Shown here in pieces: positions 23,161 to 64,000 of a stretch of DNA of 64,000 nucleotides. The notes beneath the pieces are model-generated. The model saw only the letters and a program-made list of their open reading frames with translations, did not search any database and was not told the DNA's origin. The stretch lies in the NCBI GenBank assembly GCA_029168955.1, contig JAPDOI010000288.1, positions 124,001-188,000 on the forward strand, given 5' to 3'. Origin of the DNA: Aplectana chamaeleonis. Taxonomy: Eukaryota > Nematoda > Chromadorea > Rhabditida > Cosmocercidae. The position numbers and the translations under genes are program-made. Positions within the stretch are counted from its first letter, which is position 1, and each line of letters opens with the position of its first letter.

Positions 23161-23811
23161 TCTTGCACTCAGAGCGGTTGTTTCTCTAATTCTACCAATG
23201 TGTTTCCCCAGAAATAGCCACTCGACTTTTATCATATAGCTATCATAGTAGTGGCGCGGCCTCCCCATCCCCCTAACCAGAGATTGAAGATACAGTACCC
23301 ACCCTCGACCTTCGCATAGCGCCAAAAAAAACGATTTCTTGCACTTTTTTCGCCACTTCCTTATAACTTCCCTAATTTTGTGTATAGTGCTTTATTAAGT
23401 GTATCATTAGAATCGCCTGAGCGAGCTCCACTGCAAGGCGTGAAAAGTTTGACGGTAACCTCAATTTTAGATAAATTTGACATAGAAACAAAGCAAAATG
23501 TTCTCCAGTTTCAGATAAAAAAGCCTAAAAACAGTCTCCACGATAAAAAAAAACTCTACTTTCAGATGTTTTTGAGAAGGTATTTCCACTAACTATAAGT
23601 AGAGGTTGATAGAAAAAGGTCCTCACAAAACACTCGAGTATCGAAAAAACTGTTCAAAGAAATCTCTGAAATATTCGCTTGTGTCTGTTGGTGTTTCTGG
23701 AGATCACAGACAGCGTCAAACCTGACGCCGGAAATTGTTTGCTCCGCTTTAAAATTCTTAGGTGAGTGATCTTATTTTCTGTTTCTTGTACTCAAAACTC
23801 TTCAAAGGCAG
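23161..23811. other. Unassigned stretch
   Basis: No gene or repeat was recognised. Confidence 0.35.
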
Positions 23812-25478
23812 CATACACGCTCACAAACATGGTGGAGATGTAAGAGCATACATAGGACCGCACGGCTCCTACCTTGTCGTCACGACGTTTGAAGCGCCAA
23901 AAACCGTCAAGGATGACAATATTTGACAATGTTTTAGCAATCATGCCTTTCAAGCCTGTATTTTCCCACCCATTCGAGTACGACAATGAGAAATGAAACT
24001 TGAGAAAACATGTGATAAGTCAGAGTAATAGCACTATCAAATGGGAGTGCACGAGAGAAACATCTAGATTTCTCCGGTCTACCTGACATATTACAAATTC
24101 AAAATGTTAAATGTAAGATTTATGCCGACGATGTTAAGATCTATCGCGAGGTGTCCTGTACTTACGACGAGCCTAAGGTTCAGCAATCAATAGATTCAAT
24201 GGTGCAGTGGTCCAAGACATGGCAGTTGAGCTTTGCATTTGCGAATCGGATCTCAGGGTAGTACTCCCACCTATGAAATTGATGGCACGCCTACATGCAA
24301 AACAAATTCTGTTCGTGATTTAGGCTATTATTACGATGATAGACCTGACTTCTCTTAACATTACAGGATTATTTCGCAAAGTGCCATCTCAAGGACATAT
24401 CAGATTTTTAAGGCCTTAACCACAAACAACAAAAACGTTCTACTCCTTGCTTATAAAACGTATATTCGACCCATTCTCGGATCCGGTACAACAGTGTTCA
24501 ATCCTTCCGAAAAGAAAGATATATTTGTATTAGAAAAGGTGCAAAAGAATTATACGCGTAAGCTGCATTTCAGAACTGGAGGTTTTCTATATGCCAGGGT
24601 ACCAAGGGCTAACATCAGAAAAAAAATACTTCGGCCTTCCATCACTAGTCACTCGCAGGCAACTATTTGATGTGGTTTTGGTTCATAAAATCCTTCTAGG
24701 TAAAATCAAGCTCAGCAACGATCATTTGTTCAAATTAGTTCCGTCCATCACTCGTGGCTCGGGAACAAGATTTGGTTCGTGAGAGCTAAAACCTCCATAA
24801 GATCCATAAGATTCAATTATTTCATTAACAGAGCTGGCTCCATTTACCTCAAGCTGACCAAGACCACATTCACTTGAATCTTTTGAAAATACTTTTTCTT
24901 CTTCTGTTTTGAAGCCGTAATTACATTACCTTTTTTCTCTCTTCATAGTGTCATGGTGAGAGCCGAAGGGCATTGCTGATTTGTGTCTTACTCGTATTAG
25001 TTTTGTTGTGTTAGTTTTTTTCCTTTTTTTATATTGCGTATGCCTTATGCAGCGTAAATAAACATAACAACAACAACATAACAACTTGAATATAACATGT
25101 CTGCATACAGATTAACTCTCGTCCACTTTCGAGAATGTCGCTCTACTTCGACTGACTTTTCAAAATGGAGGATTTCATAGATGAACAAACATGATATTTC
25201 CAGGTGAATCAAGCTGTTTCTCTAGTGCACTTCCATTTGGTGGTGCTATCACTCTAACTTGTCACATGTTTTCTCAAGTTTCATCTGTCATTCTCGTACT
25301 CGAATGGGTGGGGAAATATGTACAGGCGTGGAAGGCAAGCTTGCTCAAGCATTGTCAAATATTGTCATCCTGGATGGTTTTTGGCGCTTCAAACGTCTTT
25401 TCCTACATGGTAGGGGCAGTGCGGGTCTATTTATGCTGTCATCTCGACCACGTTTGTGAGCGTGTATGCTGCCTTTAA
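23812..25478. mobile_element. Palindromic G5 MITE interrupted by a CR1-like LINE
   Basis: The left arm (23812-24064) begins AGGCAGCATACACGCT after TCAA. The right arm (25211-25478) is its inverse and ends AGCGTGTATGCTGCCT TTAA. The arms match to GAGAAACATC/CTGTTTCTC, where foreign sequence begins. Confidence 0.8.
24066..25090 (+). mobile_element. CR1/jockey-type LINE relic, reverse transcriptase and 3' end
   Basis: Frames read KIYADDVKIYREVSC with a YADD catalytic box, then MVQWSKTWQLSF, then LLLAYKTYIRPILGSGTTVF, LEKVQKNYTRKLHFRTGG and later FINRAGSIYLKLTK. This order matches the last third of a CR1-type ORF2. Stops and at least two frame changes break it, so it is inactive. The 3' end carries a short CATAACAACAA-type repeat (about 25064-25085), as CR1-like elements often do. 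The 5' part is missing. Confidence 0.8.
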
Positions 25479-26181
25479 ATAAGATGGGATGTTGAAACCT
25501 TTCAGGATAAAGAATATTCAAAAATTCTGCGCATGTTTCTCTGGTGAAACTAGCGCAGGACAATTGTTACATGAAGTGGGCAGGGTGATCCAATGTGTTG
25601 GCTGGTCCACAAGATTCTACCCACTTCCTGGCCGTTTTTTCCAAAGCTTATCGAGCTTCCAGGTGCTCTCCATTTTGAAACGAAGCTCACATCCACGATT
25701 CCTTGAAAGGGCTCGCCTGGAACCCACGAGTTTGACGCGAAAATACCGCAATTTACTGCGCGAGTTTCGGGAAATGTAGAAAAAACCTGGGGTGGTAGTA
25801 AATGGGGTGTTAACCGCGAATAAACCGCCACCTCCAAGCCGCCAACATACCGCGACATAGGTGCCAAGGTTTGTTGCCGGTTCAACGAAAGCTGCCCTCT
25901 GCTTACACATACATTATGCGTGACCTTCGTCTGCATAAGTATTTTCTAAACTTGGACACGAACGACGTTTACGCTAGAAAGATGAGGGATCGGAAAGATT
26001 ATATGTACAAGTAATGCTATTTATTTTATTCCTTAGGAAGAGCATTCAAAGGGAAATTCGTAATATTTCGCTTGTTCGAAACACGATCAGAACGCAATTT
26101 TTTAAATTTTGCTTGGAAATCCTAATTCTCGTATTTTTTATGAGCTCCGTGAGTTTTCAGGACCACTCTCGAAAAGACATG
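25479..26181. other. Unassigned stretch
   Basis: Open frames on both strands (25489-25936) overlap each other. GTTAACCGCGAATAAACC resembles words at 28250-28380, so a decayed repeat is likely. Confidence 0.35.
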
Positions 26182-26648
26182 TTAAAGGCATCGTACGCGC
26201 AGAAAACCGTATATTATTTTCTCATGTTTTTGTGTAGCTTGGCCTCTCTAGTTAACGAAAATGTCGAAGGGGCCCATGAGAAACCTTCATTTTCAAAGAA
26301 AAGTCAATTGGAACAGATTGTAAATACGGATTTGAATTTCGCGCCAAAATCCTTTTTAAAGTTTTTCTGCTTTTGGAGACCTCGTCACTGTAATATTCGG
26401 AGTTTTTCTGCATGTGGTGTTCGTGCCGTAACTATTCTTCATGTTGTCTTACGGTCGCACCAACATTCTAGGAAAAAGTGCTAGATGACTGGTGAGAATT
26501 GGTGGCGGATCTTCATCTTTGACGCCTTCCAACCTCATTGCCCAACGTTTTTGACGCGCCAAAGTTTACCAGTGTGGTCTACCGGGCTCAATCATGAAAT
26601 TGAGCCAGAAAAATGAAAATTGATTTCTAGCGCGAACGATGCCTTTAA
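26182..26648 (+). mobile_element. TTAA-flanked MITE, subfamily G4
   Basis: TTAA AGGCATCGTACGCGC at the left; GCGCGAACGATGCCT TTAA at the right. The same element is reversed at 43957-44425. The 156-codon frame over it is explained by the repeat. Confidence 0.85.
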
Positions 26649-29600
26649 GTTAATCATTAGCCTCAATCAATGCGTGTGATCTGACAAAAGTTTGCATTTG
26701 TAGTAACTTTGTAAACGTTTTTTTTTAAGTTTTTCAAACAAAAGTATTTTTTGAAAAACAAAAAATTTCTCCAAAGGAAATTTTGAGCGAACGAAAATTT
26801 GAAAATTTCTGGATGAATTATTTACCAGGGATTCTTTGGAAGGTAACGCTAGGTGCGAAAAAGACATTCCGAAACTCGTCGAGTATTGCATAAATTCAAA
26901 GAATGTCCTGCATTCAACTGAAATGGATAGTTAAAAACTTATAAGAATCATGATTAACTAAATAGTCTATTTTCGTTCTTGTAAAAGAATTCAAGTGTTT
27001 TTTTGGAAGCGTGCAACTGAAGTTTGGCGTCCGAGATTGGGGTAATGGTGTGGTTTCGGTCATTGATGCAGTTGATTTGTGAAGTGTTTGCCGTCTTCTC
27101 AAAATGAAACTAATTCCCCGCCCGCAGTTAGTGCTGAAAATATATAGAAACACTTTTACACACTTATATGCGCATCATGCAAGGAAAAGATTTTGTACAC
27201 ATATTTCATGGTAAGAATTTGAAACACTTCGAGTGACTCTACCAATGCACCAAAGCAACTGCGTCGCGGACCCTCAAAAAAGAGGCCACGATGGCACTGA
27301 TCTGGCAATGAAAGAGGAGTATTCGAATCTTGCAGAAAAAGAGAACAACTACAGTTGGTTTTAGAAACGAGTTCGCATTTCTTTCCCACAAAACTCGCCC
27401 GATACTCCCCGACTAATGCTGATTAAACATTACTAAAGCATCAAATCACTTGAAAATCAGTGGCTTGGAAAATTTTCACTTTTTTACCCTGAAAAAGTTG
27501 TGGAAACCTTTTCGAAACGCGAGCAAGCAAATAATTTACTGCATACTCCTCATAGCCTGTGCTATGCAATGAATTATGAAAATGAAACTAACCTGATAAT
27601 AGCGAAGAGAATGAATTTCGGAAGAAAATAAACAAAAGCGGGAGAAGTGTCGGCGCTAGCCAAAAAATTAACAGCTGATTGGGATGGATTGATTAGTGCC
27701 ACCGAAGAAGACGGCCAACATATTTCAGCAATAATCCCTGCTTTGTTTTTGATTCCTCAACGCCCGTTTCCCTGGCGGAAGCCGTTAAAAGACTATCCCT
27801 TGAAACACCTTTCAGTTTTAAAGATAGGCTGACGTTCTGAATCAAAATGGCTAACAGTGCTATCTAACTTCCTTAACCCTCTGCATTAATTAAACTCGTA
27901 CTTGCCCTCAGTATAGATGGTCAAAACTGTTCCTACTGTATCTTGCTAACCGCATCCAAAAACTCCTCGGGAGGAATTTTTCGTTAACCGCCAGTTCCTC
28001 TCGCATTTCAGCACTGCTTCCGTGCTGTCTGCGAGAGTGTGTTAAACGCGAACTTACCGCGAGGATGCCACATGTCGGAATTTCAGAGAAAAACAGATCT
28101 GAAAACGTTTTGAAAAGGCTATTTTTCGTAACAAACAATTGTCGCTTTTTCGAGGCGTTTTCATTGAAAGTGTATAAGAGGCCTGTCACTGAGGGATGTT
28201 AGGGTGAAACTAGAGCGAGCTCTCTCTCAACTATCAAGAGTTATCATTACAATCTGGTGTGGTTAAACTCGCGTTTAACGCGAATTTAACACCTGTTAAC
28301 TTGCGTTTAACACCCCTATTACCACCACCTCTGAATTTTCGAGAAGTCTGCCGCGAACTTGACGCGAAAATGCCTTGATAACACAGCCATCGTAACGATG
28401 AGAGAGCCCTAGTATAGGAGCGGAGATGGTTTAGGCGACGACGGAGTGGATTACTAAGCGTGTCATTTTTCGAATCTTGCGTGCAGTGGCGAAAGTCACC
28501 TTGGACTCGCGGTAGTATAAAGACATTGCCTGAAACTTGGCCGTGTACATTAGTTCGTAGATGTTGTACTAGGGCGTGGTTACTAATTTAGGCCGTGTAA
28601 GCAAAGTGTTACAAATTTGCAAATTATCCGATTTGCTACGTAGCCGTCATCTGCATCACATATTTTTCGGTAATAGATCATTCACGGCTTCAAATACTGG
28701 GGGAGAATATGTCGCTAACAATGTCATAGCAAAAGCAACTTAACGATTACGGGATAAATGACTCTTTGTCAGGAGCTCAAACATCAGTACAAGTCAGACG
28801 ACTACTCTGTTCGTGACCCTAGGTAGAAAAGTCTACTCAGATGATGCAGGAAGTTATCTCATTATGGGCAAGTAACCTGCTATCAAGAGTAGTTCTACAT
28901 TGGATTTTTTGCGCTTTGCTACGAATAAAATCTTGCTAGAGATAAGCGGGTTGTCGACACTCCCTGGGGTAATGAGGAGTTAACGATGGGTACATAGTTC
29001 TCCACTTTAATTCCAAGACGTCAAGCATGCCTAAAGCTTTTTAGCCTACTAAATCCTCCACCAATACTCTGCGATTCCGTCTTCAAGGTGTTTACATTCG
29101 TAAGGCTTTACGCAATAGGTTTTTGGGTGCGTGCCATTTTCCAAGACTAGATCCTCTCCTAATCCAATCTACCTCTGCCCTTTCCCCCTATAAACATCTC
29201 GCTGTAGGCAGATGTGGCTGGCTTCATCTACGAATGCTGTTTTATTTTCCATTTTTTGTAATCATTTCTCACAATTTCCTCTTCTTTGACTATTGCTCAA
29301 ATAGAGCGCGGAGGCGGCAACATCTGAATAATATGCGAGAATAGCGGAAATCTGATACAGGATTATATGCCCTTTCCCGAACCAGGACGAGAGCATAATC
29401 AACTGCTATTCCTTCATGTGGAATTCACGATGAGGAAGTTTCTAAAAAAAAAGAGAAACACTAGAAGGAGATTTCCCTTCTTTGCTGTTTCTTATCCACC
29501 TCTTCCCTGAAACATATGCTTAAAGTCTGTGATCTCAACATTTGAGCATCGTTCCTTAGCTTTAGGCTGCTCATGCTACATATATGAACATTCTACTTCT

Positions 29601-29863
29601 ACTTATGTCATCAGAAGCCGTTTAATACCTCCGCACTTCTTTCTTCGCCTAATGAGTTGATTGCTGAGCGCTTGTTTTTGGATCGGGATCATACTTTTCG
29701 CGACCGGCGACAGCGACAGTCCATACCTATCAGGCATAGCTACATATTTCCGATCATTAGGGACGCTCGCAGATGGAAGTATGATTCCGGTCTTAAGCAG
29801 AGCGCATGTACTACGGAAAGAGACCTATGACGCGAAAAGAAAGGATTCTTCAGTGGAGAATAA
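26649..29863. other. Long stretch without a recognised gene
   Basis: Short open frames occur on both strands (for example 27156-27389 minus and 27647-27832 plus). None could be joined into a gene. GTTTAACGCGAATTTAAC words near 28270 suggest an old repeat. Confidence 0.35.
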
Positions 29864-30073
29864 AATCCACATCCGCAGTCGCAGACAGTCGCTGTCACAG
29901 CACACAGCTCAAAGATAATCGTGCTGAGACCAAGATTAATCGTGTCAGAATCCTTTGGTCCGAGTACGACTACGATTGAACTGCCTGTCGTGTCAGGGTT
30001 GCCTGAAACTGCGGATGTCATTTTTTCTCCGATACGGACAACATGTGACCCAAAGATACGGTATAATCTCAGG
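29864..30073 (+). CDS. Candidate exon or transposon fragment, unknown product
   Basis: A plus-strand frame reads SQTVAVTAHSSKIIVLRPRL, then TTTIELPVVSGLPETADVIF, then RTTCDPKIRYNLR, ending at AG|GTATG, a usable donor. Codon choice and residue order look protein-like. I recognise no family, and the opposite strand is also open. Confidence 0.25.
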
Positions 30074-30219
30074 TATGATTTCGAATTTTCCAAAATTGTT
30101 GAGGAGGCTCCTACTGCGAAGCGCCTGATATGAGTTTCTCTTGTTGAACTGATTTTTTTTTCGCATAAGCGATATATGTATATAAAAGAAAATCCATGAT
30201 GTTATGTCTTCGACATAGT

Positions 30220-30460
30220 CCAGCAAGAATTGTGGTGCGCGCGAAGCGCGCACCTGATTTGGAGAAGGATTGCTTCTGCGCACACACCTCGTTACAGAAT
30301 CCCGGTTGGAAGATAGTTCCAAACTTGGCATTTTCACAAAATGTAAAGCAGTGAGGGTTCTAAACACTGCCCAAGTTTCACAAAAATCTGTTTTGTGGTT
30401 CTTGAGATAATGAAAAATTTGTGAATTTTAAAATGTGTGTCTGTGTGTGCGGGACCCCAA
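30220..30460 (+). repeat. Interspersed repeat with GC hairpin and TG-rich end, copy 1
   Basis: The hairpin GTGCGCGCGAAGCGCGCAC is followed by GGAAGATAGTTCCAAACTTG and ends in a TGTGTGTCTGTGTGTG run. It is collinear with 63470-63626. A related copy in reverse is near 51730-51900. Confidence 0.7.
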
Positions 30461-30469
30461 ATAAAAAGC

Positions 30470-30665
30470 GCCGAGCGCCGGAAAAAATGTGCGGATTCCA
30501 ACTGGGAGCGCGCCAAGGCCCGAGGAAAGTAGGCGGGATCTAACTGGGAGCACGCCAAGCGCCGGAGAACGTGTGCGGGACCCAACTTCGGGTACGCCGT
30601 GCGCCGAGGAAAGCGTGCGGGACCCAACTGGGAGTGCGCCAAGCGCCGGGAAAATTGTGCGGGAG
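30470..30665 (+). repeat. GC-rich tandem repeat, unit about 40 bp
   Basis: Four to five imperfect copies of the theme GCGGGACCCAACTGGGAG, CGCGCCAAGCGCCGG, AGAAA. It directly follows the TG-rich end of the hairpin repeat. Confidence 0.7.
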
Positions 30666-30832
30666 GACCGGCAAAGGAGTGAAAATCGAAAACGCGGTTG
30701 CGATTCATTCGTTCATCTAGTCGTCATTGGGTTTGGAAACCAAGAAAAAGGGTGTGAACTGTGGTGGAGCTAGAAGGGGTGGGCAAGTGTTATGCTAGAG
30801 GGGTCTACTACACAACTGCATGGGCATACGAA

Positions 30833-30864
30833 AAGTCATATCTGAGGGTGTAATGTGCCTTTAA
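30833..30864. mobile_element. Solo right end of a TTAA MITE (G6-like)
   Basis: TATCTGAGGGTGTAATGTGCCT followed by TTAA matches the right end of the 58385-58876 element. No left end was found. Confidence 0.5.
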
Positions 30865-30890
30865 AAGGAAACTTTTGCTAAAATAAAGTG

Positions 30891-31600
30891 AAATTATCTG
30901 AATGTTTTGCTTTGCTACGGATTAGTATGATTTGGAAATGAAACATTTGTGAGAAACTCGTTAAAAGAAGTGAAATGTCTTATGCTACTGATTTGGCATG
31001 GGAATAAACTCAAAAGAAGCGCTCAAAATCCAGTGAAATGATTCATCGTTGATTTGGCTGTGCACTTGTTTACTAAACAACAAAATTGAGTGTGAGATTA
31101 AAAAACCAAATCACGCACATCTTTTCTGAAATCAACCTAACGCTTGCAGTTTAGGTTAACAAGTCTCAGGTCCTTGCAAAATTATCTTGTGTCTCCCACC
31201 TCAATCATTCAGAAATATTGATTTTCAAGCATTACTAAATTATTTGACGCGTTCGCTTCCGATTGACTATCAGTTAATGAAAAAAGAAATAACATCAGGT
31301 ATTGTGCTTATGTGAATGTCGCCAACTAAGAGAACTGCTGTCACAGGAATACACAAATGCTCAGTAAGAAATGCGTGATTTGGTTTTCCAATGTCACACT
31401 CAATTTTTGTTGTTCAGTAAACAACTGCACAGCCAAATCAACGATGAATCACTTCACTGAGTTTTTAGCGCTTCTTTCAAGTTTATTCCCATGCCAAATC
31501 AGTAGCATAAGACATTTCACTTCTTCTAACGAGTTTCTCACAAATGTTACATTTCCAAATCATACTTATCCGTAGCAAAGCAAAGCAGTTAGATAATTTC
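30891..31600. repeat. Foldback element
   Basis: The arms begin GAAATTATCTGAATGTTTTG and end in the inverse. They match for about 220 bases each side of a loop of about 250 bases. Confidence 0.75.
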
Positions 31601-32447
31601 AAGTTTGATATCATATTCAGAAAATGGCAAATTCTCAAGCGGTCTTGATACTAAATGTAATAAGCGAATGTTAGTCTTTTGGACAAACATTTGCGAAGGT
31701 GTTTGTTGATACACACGTGCAATTTTCAGGCAAAGCTGGCTGACATTCCTTTGAGTTATATAATTTATTACCTTGTTAATATTTTTTTCCGATAACAGCT
31801 ATTTAGACAAGAAAGTAGTTCATCATTAGTGCATTTCTAGGATTTTTTGGGATCCTACCAAAGTTTGCACTCAGAACTTGACCCTGACCTTTTCTGCTAT
31901 AAAGCGAGTACATTCATATGAGTCTCTTTATTAGGGCTGCTTTATTCATAATTTGGTGACGACATTTTTTTTTCTGAATTACATATACTTGATTGTTCTT
32001 TACCTCGCTTATGTAAGACCTTATTTACGAACATATTCCATGATTCGTCGGTAGCTTCCGACCAAAATGCTTCTCTCTGTACACAATGAAATTATCCGTC
32101 ACTGAGCGCATTGGAATTCACGTATCAATTCAATTCTTTGAATTCTGGGTGAGTACGTCAGTCTCCAAAAAACGAAGAGCAATAAGCGAAATGTGCAGCA
32201 CGCGAAACTCGATGACTTCAAAACATAACGCAGTGTGGATTCGTTCTCCTGTTTTCTTCTTGGGAGGTATTTCGTGCAGAAAGACTACGCCGTTGTCTAC
32301 AAAATCCTCAGAGAGCTAGAAGACCCTTATGCAAAACATTCTCGAGACTTGATTCCTAGTGGTTGTTGATTATTCTTTGATTTGTGCTCTGAAACTCTCT
32401 CTCTCGTTTTCGTTTTCCCCCTTCTTTTCATAGAATAATACTACTTC
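31601..32447. other. Region upstream of the receptor gene
   Basis: AT-rich. An upstream untranslated exon or promoter may be here, but I found no defining signal. Confidence 0.35.
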
Positions 32448-32462
32448 AAACATTTCAGACGT
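32448..32462 (+). promoter_or_regulatory. Acceptor just before the receptor start codon, possible spliced-leader site
   Basis: ACATTTCAG ends at 32458 and is followed by ACGT and then the ATG. An acceptor four bases from the start codon is typical of nematode trans-splicing to a spliced leader. An ordinary intron behind an untranslated first exon would look the same. Confidence 0.5.
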
Positions 32463-61851
<29,389 letters not shown>

Positions 61852-62080
61852 GGGTTTAGATCTTAGTATACAGAAACGAGAGTTTCTTGTTTCAACCTTC
61901 TCATATGTTTTCATCTCTTTCATCTCCTTTAGAAGATGTCACTCCGTGGTGACGGCCTACACTCGATGTGACAGCCGAGATTCGCGGATATTGTCAGCGA
62001 AAAAATCCTTTCAAAGTATATGACATTGTACATAAATATATTGTATGCATATTGTATATTGTGTTCATCGTTACTTCGTT

Positions 62081-62086
62081 AATAAA
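62081..62086 (+). terminator. Poly(A) signal of the receptor gene
   Basis: AATAAA lies 229 bases after the receptor stop, in AT-rich sequence, with no other canonical signal between. This gives a 3' UTR of roughly 250 bases. Confidence 0.6.
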
Positions 62087-62150
62087 TTTGATAATTGAAT
62101 GCTCTAGTTTCACAGTTACGGATTGGAGCTAAAGCTGCTCTCTTGTCGCG

Positions 62151-62519
62151 CTAATTGAAAGACCTTTTTGAGCTCAGAGAGAAAATTTTGTTGTGGGATT
62201 TTTGTATCCGAAAGACCTGAATCCCGAGAAAATCTTGGCTGATAATGGCGGGAGCAGCAGTTGAGTTTTTCTTCATGATAGTATCACTTGTATCACTTGT
62301 CTTCCCGTTGATCCTCAGCTTTGTCGGACGGGCTGCAGTAACGCCTCGAATCGTTCCTATCGCGCCATAGTTGGCCAGAAAATCTGTCCGATCTAGGAAC
62401 ACGTAGTCTCTCATTTTTTCCGTCAAGGCTGCTGGAGAAGAAGCTCGACCGTCGTTTTGGATGACAGCCAGTAGTGCCGCGGTGCCCAGTCTGTTACCAA
62501 TCTTGTCCAACGGTTAATT
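62151..62519. other. Downstream of the receptor, unassigned
   Basis: A minus-strand frame of 119 codons (62151-62510) adjoins the RTE relic but does not resemble the usual RTE C-terminus. No domain was recognised. Confidence 0.3.
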
Positions 62520-63128
62520 TCTGAACGCATTACGTGTCCAGCTCATCTGATTTTAGACGATTTAGCACATTCGACTGCGTCCCTGATTTTCGACTGTCTG
62601 CGTAGCTCGGAACTCCTATTTCCTTCTCGCACCTGCGTGAAACGTGACACTGCGAACATCGTACTCTCGATTGCGCTCTGATTGACGCGGACCGCACTTT
62701 CATCCTGCTTGTTTTCTGCTACTCAACTCCGGTACTAGATCGTTCTTCATGTTGATCTCGCGACGTTGCTTGAACATCCAGAGATTGTCGTTCCGTTGCG
62801 CATGAATGCGGTATCAGAAACGTATCCGTTTTTTGTGAGCATCGTTCTCGTCAAATTCAGCTGGAGACCGACTTTTCCACACGCGTTATAGAAATCGGTC
62901 GGCTTGCCTGATATATGGTGGTATGAGAACAATGTCATCAGCGAGGTGAAGATGATTTAGCTGCCACTCGTCGACTTTCCCTCCCATATCTAGCCATTCC
63001 AACTCGCGCATGACGTTTTCAAGAGAGGCACTGAAGAGTTTCGGTAAAATGGTATCACCTTGATGAACCCCTCTCTTCACATCGACGATGATCTCTCTGT
63101 AGATTGGTGAGATAGTGGTTTTGAATTT
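62520..63128 (-). mobile_element. RTE-type LINE relic, reverse transcriptase
   Basis: Read on the minus strand: KTTISPIYREIIVDVKRGVH then QGDTILPKLFSASLENVMRE, then HLADDIVLI with the catalytic ADD, then CGKVGLQLNL and NGTTISGCSS, then RFTQVREGNRSSELRRQSKI and AGHVMRS. This order is that of the RTE clade. At least one frame change (near 62915) and a TGA in place of the usual Trp before AGHVMR show it is dead. Endonuclease and upstream parts are missing. Confidence 0.85.
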
Positions 63129-63129
63129 G

Positions 63130-63415
63130 CTGAACCGCTAACGAAGTACTTTCAATTGTTTTCTCCGCCCCGTTATGTAATAAAATGCATTTTTTGTTAA
63201 TATTGTGTGCGCGTCCACTCCAGTGCACGCTGTGTAGCTGCGGACAAACACCATATCGCACGGCAAGCCAGGTCTCCGAGGAATCGCGGCATTCAAGGTG
63301 GATAAAACTCGGGTTTTTATGTACAGGGTACTTCTCAGTGAGGACGGCACGGTCGTTCGCTTCTTTCATAGGAACTTGCAGTCTAGAAATTTTTACAGTT
63401 GGCTCTCTTCATAAG
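63130..63415. repeat. Third copy of the 6.5-7.5 kb foldback arm
   Basis: GTGTGCGCGTCCACTCC, GTGTAGCTGCGGACAAACAC and TTGGCTCTCTTCATAAGTCA match the arm at 6511-6730 in reverse. The minus strand reads YGVCPQLHSVHWSGRAHNIN. Confidence 0.7.
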
Positions 63416-63469
63416 TCACATTCTCATGAATTAAAATCTGTTGACTAGTTGTGATACTGAGTGTGCTAT

Positions 63470-63866
<397 letters not shown>

Positions 63867-64000
63867 GTCAGTCCAGTGAAACTTTTGAATGATAAGAAAC
63901 ATGGTTGGCCAATTGAGAGAAATGGAGTAGTATTGTGATAAGAGTGAATTGATTGCAAGCGTTAGGGTAGGTCTGCTTCTCGTCCATCAGGAACCGTATG

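Noticed and set aside
26014..26484. Plus-strand frame of 156 codons with a hydrophobic start
   Set aside because: Most of it is the 26182-26648 MITE; a matching frame appears in the reversed copy at 44123-44368, so the repeat explains it.
32086..32319. Frame just upstream of the receptor start
   Set aside because: It shows no receptor similarity, and no donor links it to exon 1.

Overview
This window is eukaryotic, repeat-rich and AT-leaning. It most likely comes from a clade V parasitic nematode (hookworm or other strongylid). The reasons are introns with nematode-type acceptors (TTTTCAG, TTTCAG) and GTGAGT-like donors, a nematode-style neuropeptide receptor, relics of RTE-type and CR1-type LINEs, and very dense short inverted-repeat transposons. 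Species was not determined.

One protein gene can be assembled with confidence. It is a rhodopsin-class seven-transmembrane receptor on the plus strand, coding from 32463 to 61851, in nine exons whose phases join without a break into 370 codons plus a stop. About 1.1 kb of coding sequence is spread over 29.4 kb. Family resemblance points to an FMRFamide/neuropeptide-receptor-like (FRPR-type) receptor. A likely splice or spliced-leader acceptor lies four bases before the start codon, and an AATAAA lies about 230 bases after the stop.

Layout: 1-32 kb shows no gene I can name. It holds TA-flanked palindromic elements (1-285, 11301-11823, 22648-23158), large foldback repeats (1910-2935, 6530-7480, 30891-31600), many TTAA-flanked MITEs, a CR1-like LINE relic inside a palindromic MITE (23812-25478), GC-rich tandem repeats (17965-18770), tRNA-like relics and a few weak candidate exons. 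From 32 to 62 kb lies the receptor gene, with long introns filled by the same MITE groups, two LINE-free foldbacks with AT microsatellites (39.8-40.8 kb), a 42-bp minisatellite (50.2-51.6 kb) and three hAT-like elements, two of them with clear 8-bp target duplications. From 62 to 64 kb lie an RTE reverse-transcriptase relic on the minus strand, a third copy of the 6.5-7.5 kb foldback arm, and a (TG)n tract of about 240 bp.

The most striking pattern is a set of about two dozen short elements with different interiors. Nearly all start AGGCA, end TGCCT and are flanked by TTAA. Several are strung together sharing a single TTAA, as if each new insertion used the target site created by the previous one. 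No bacterial features, CRISPR arrays or operons are present.
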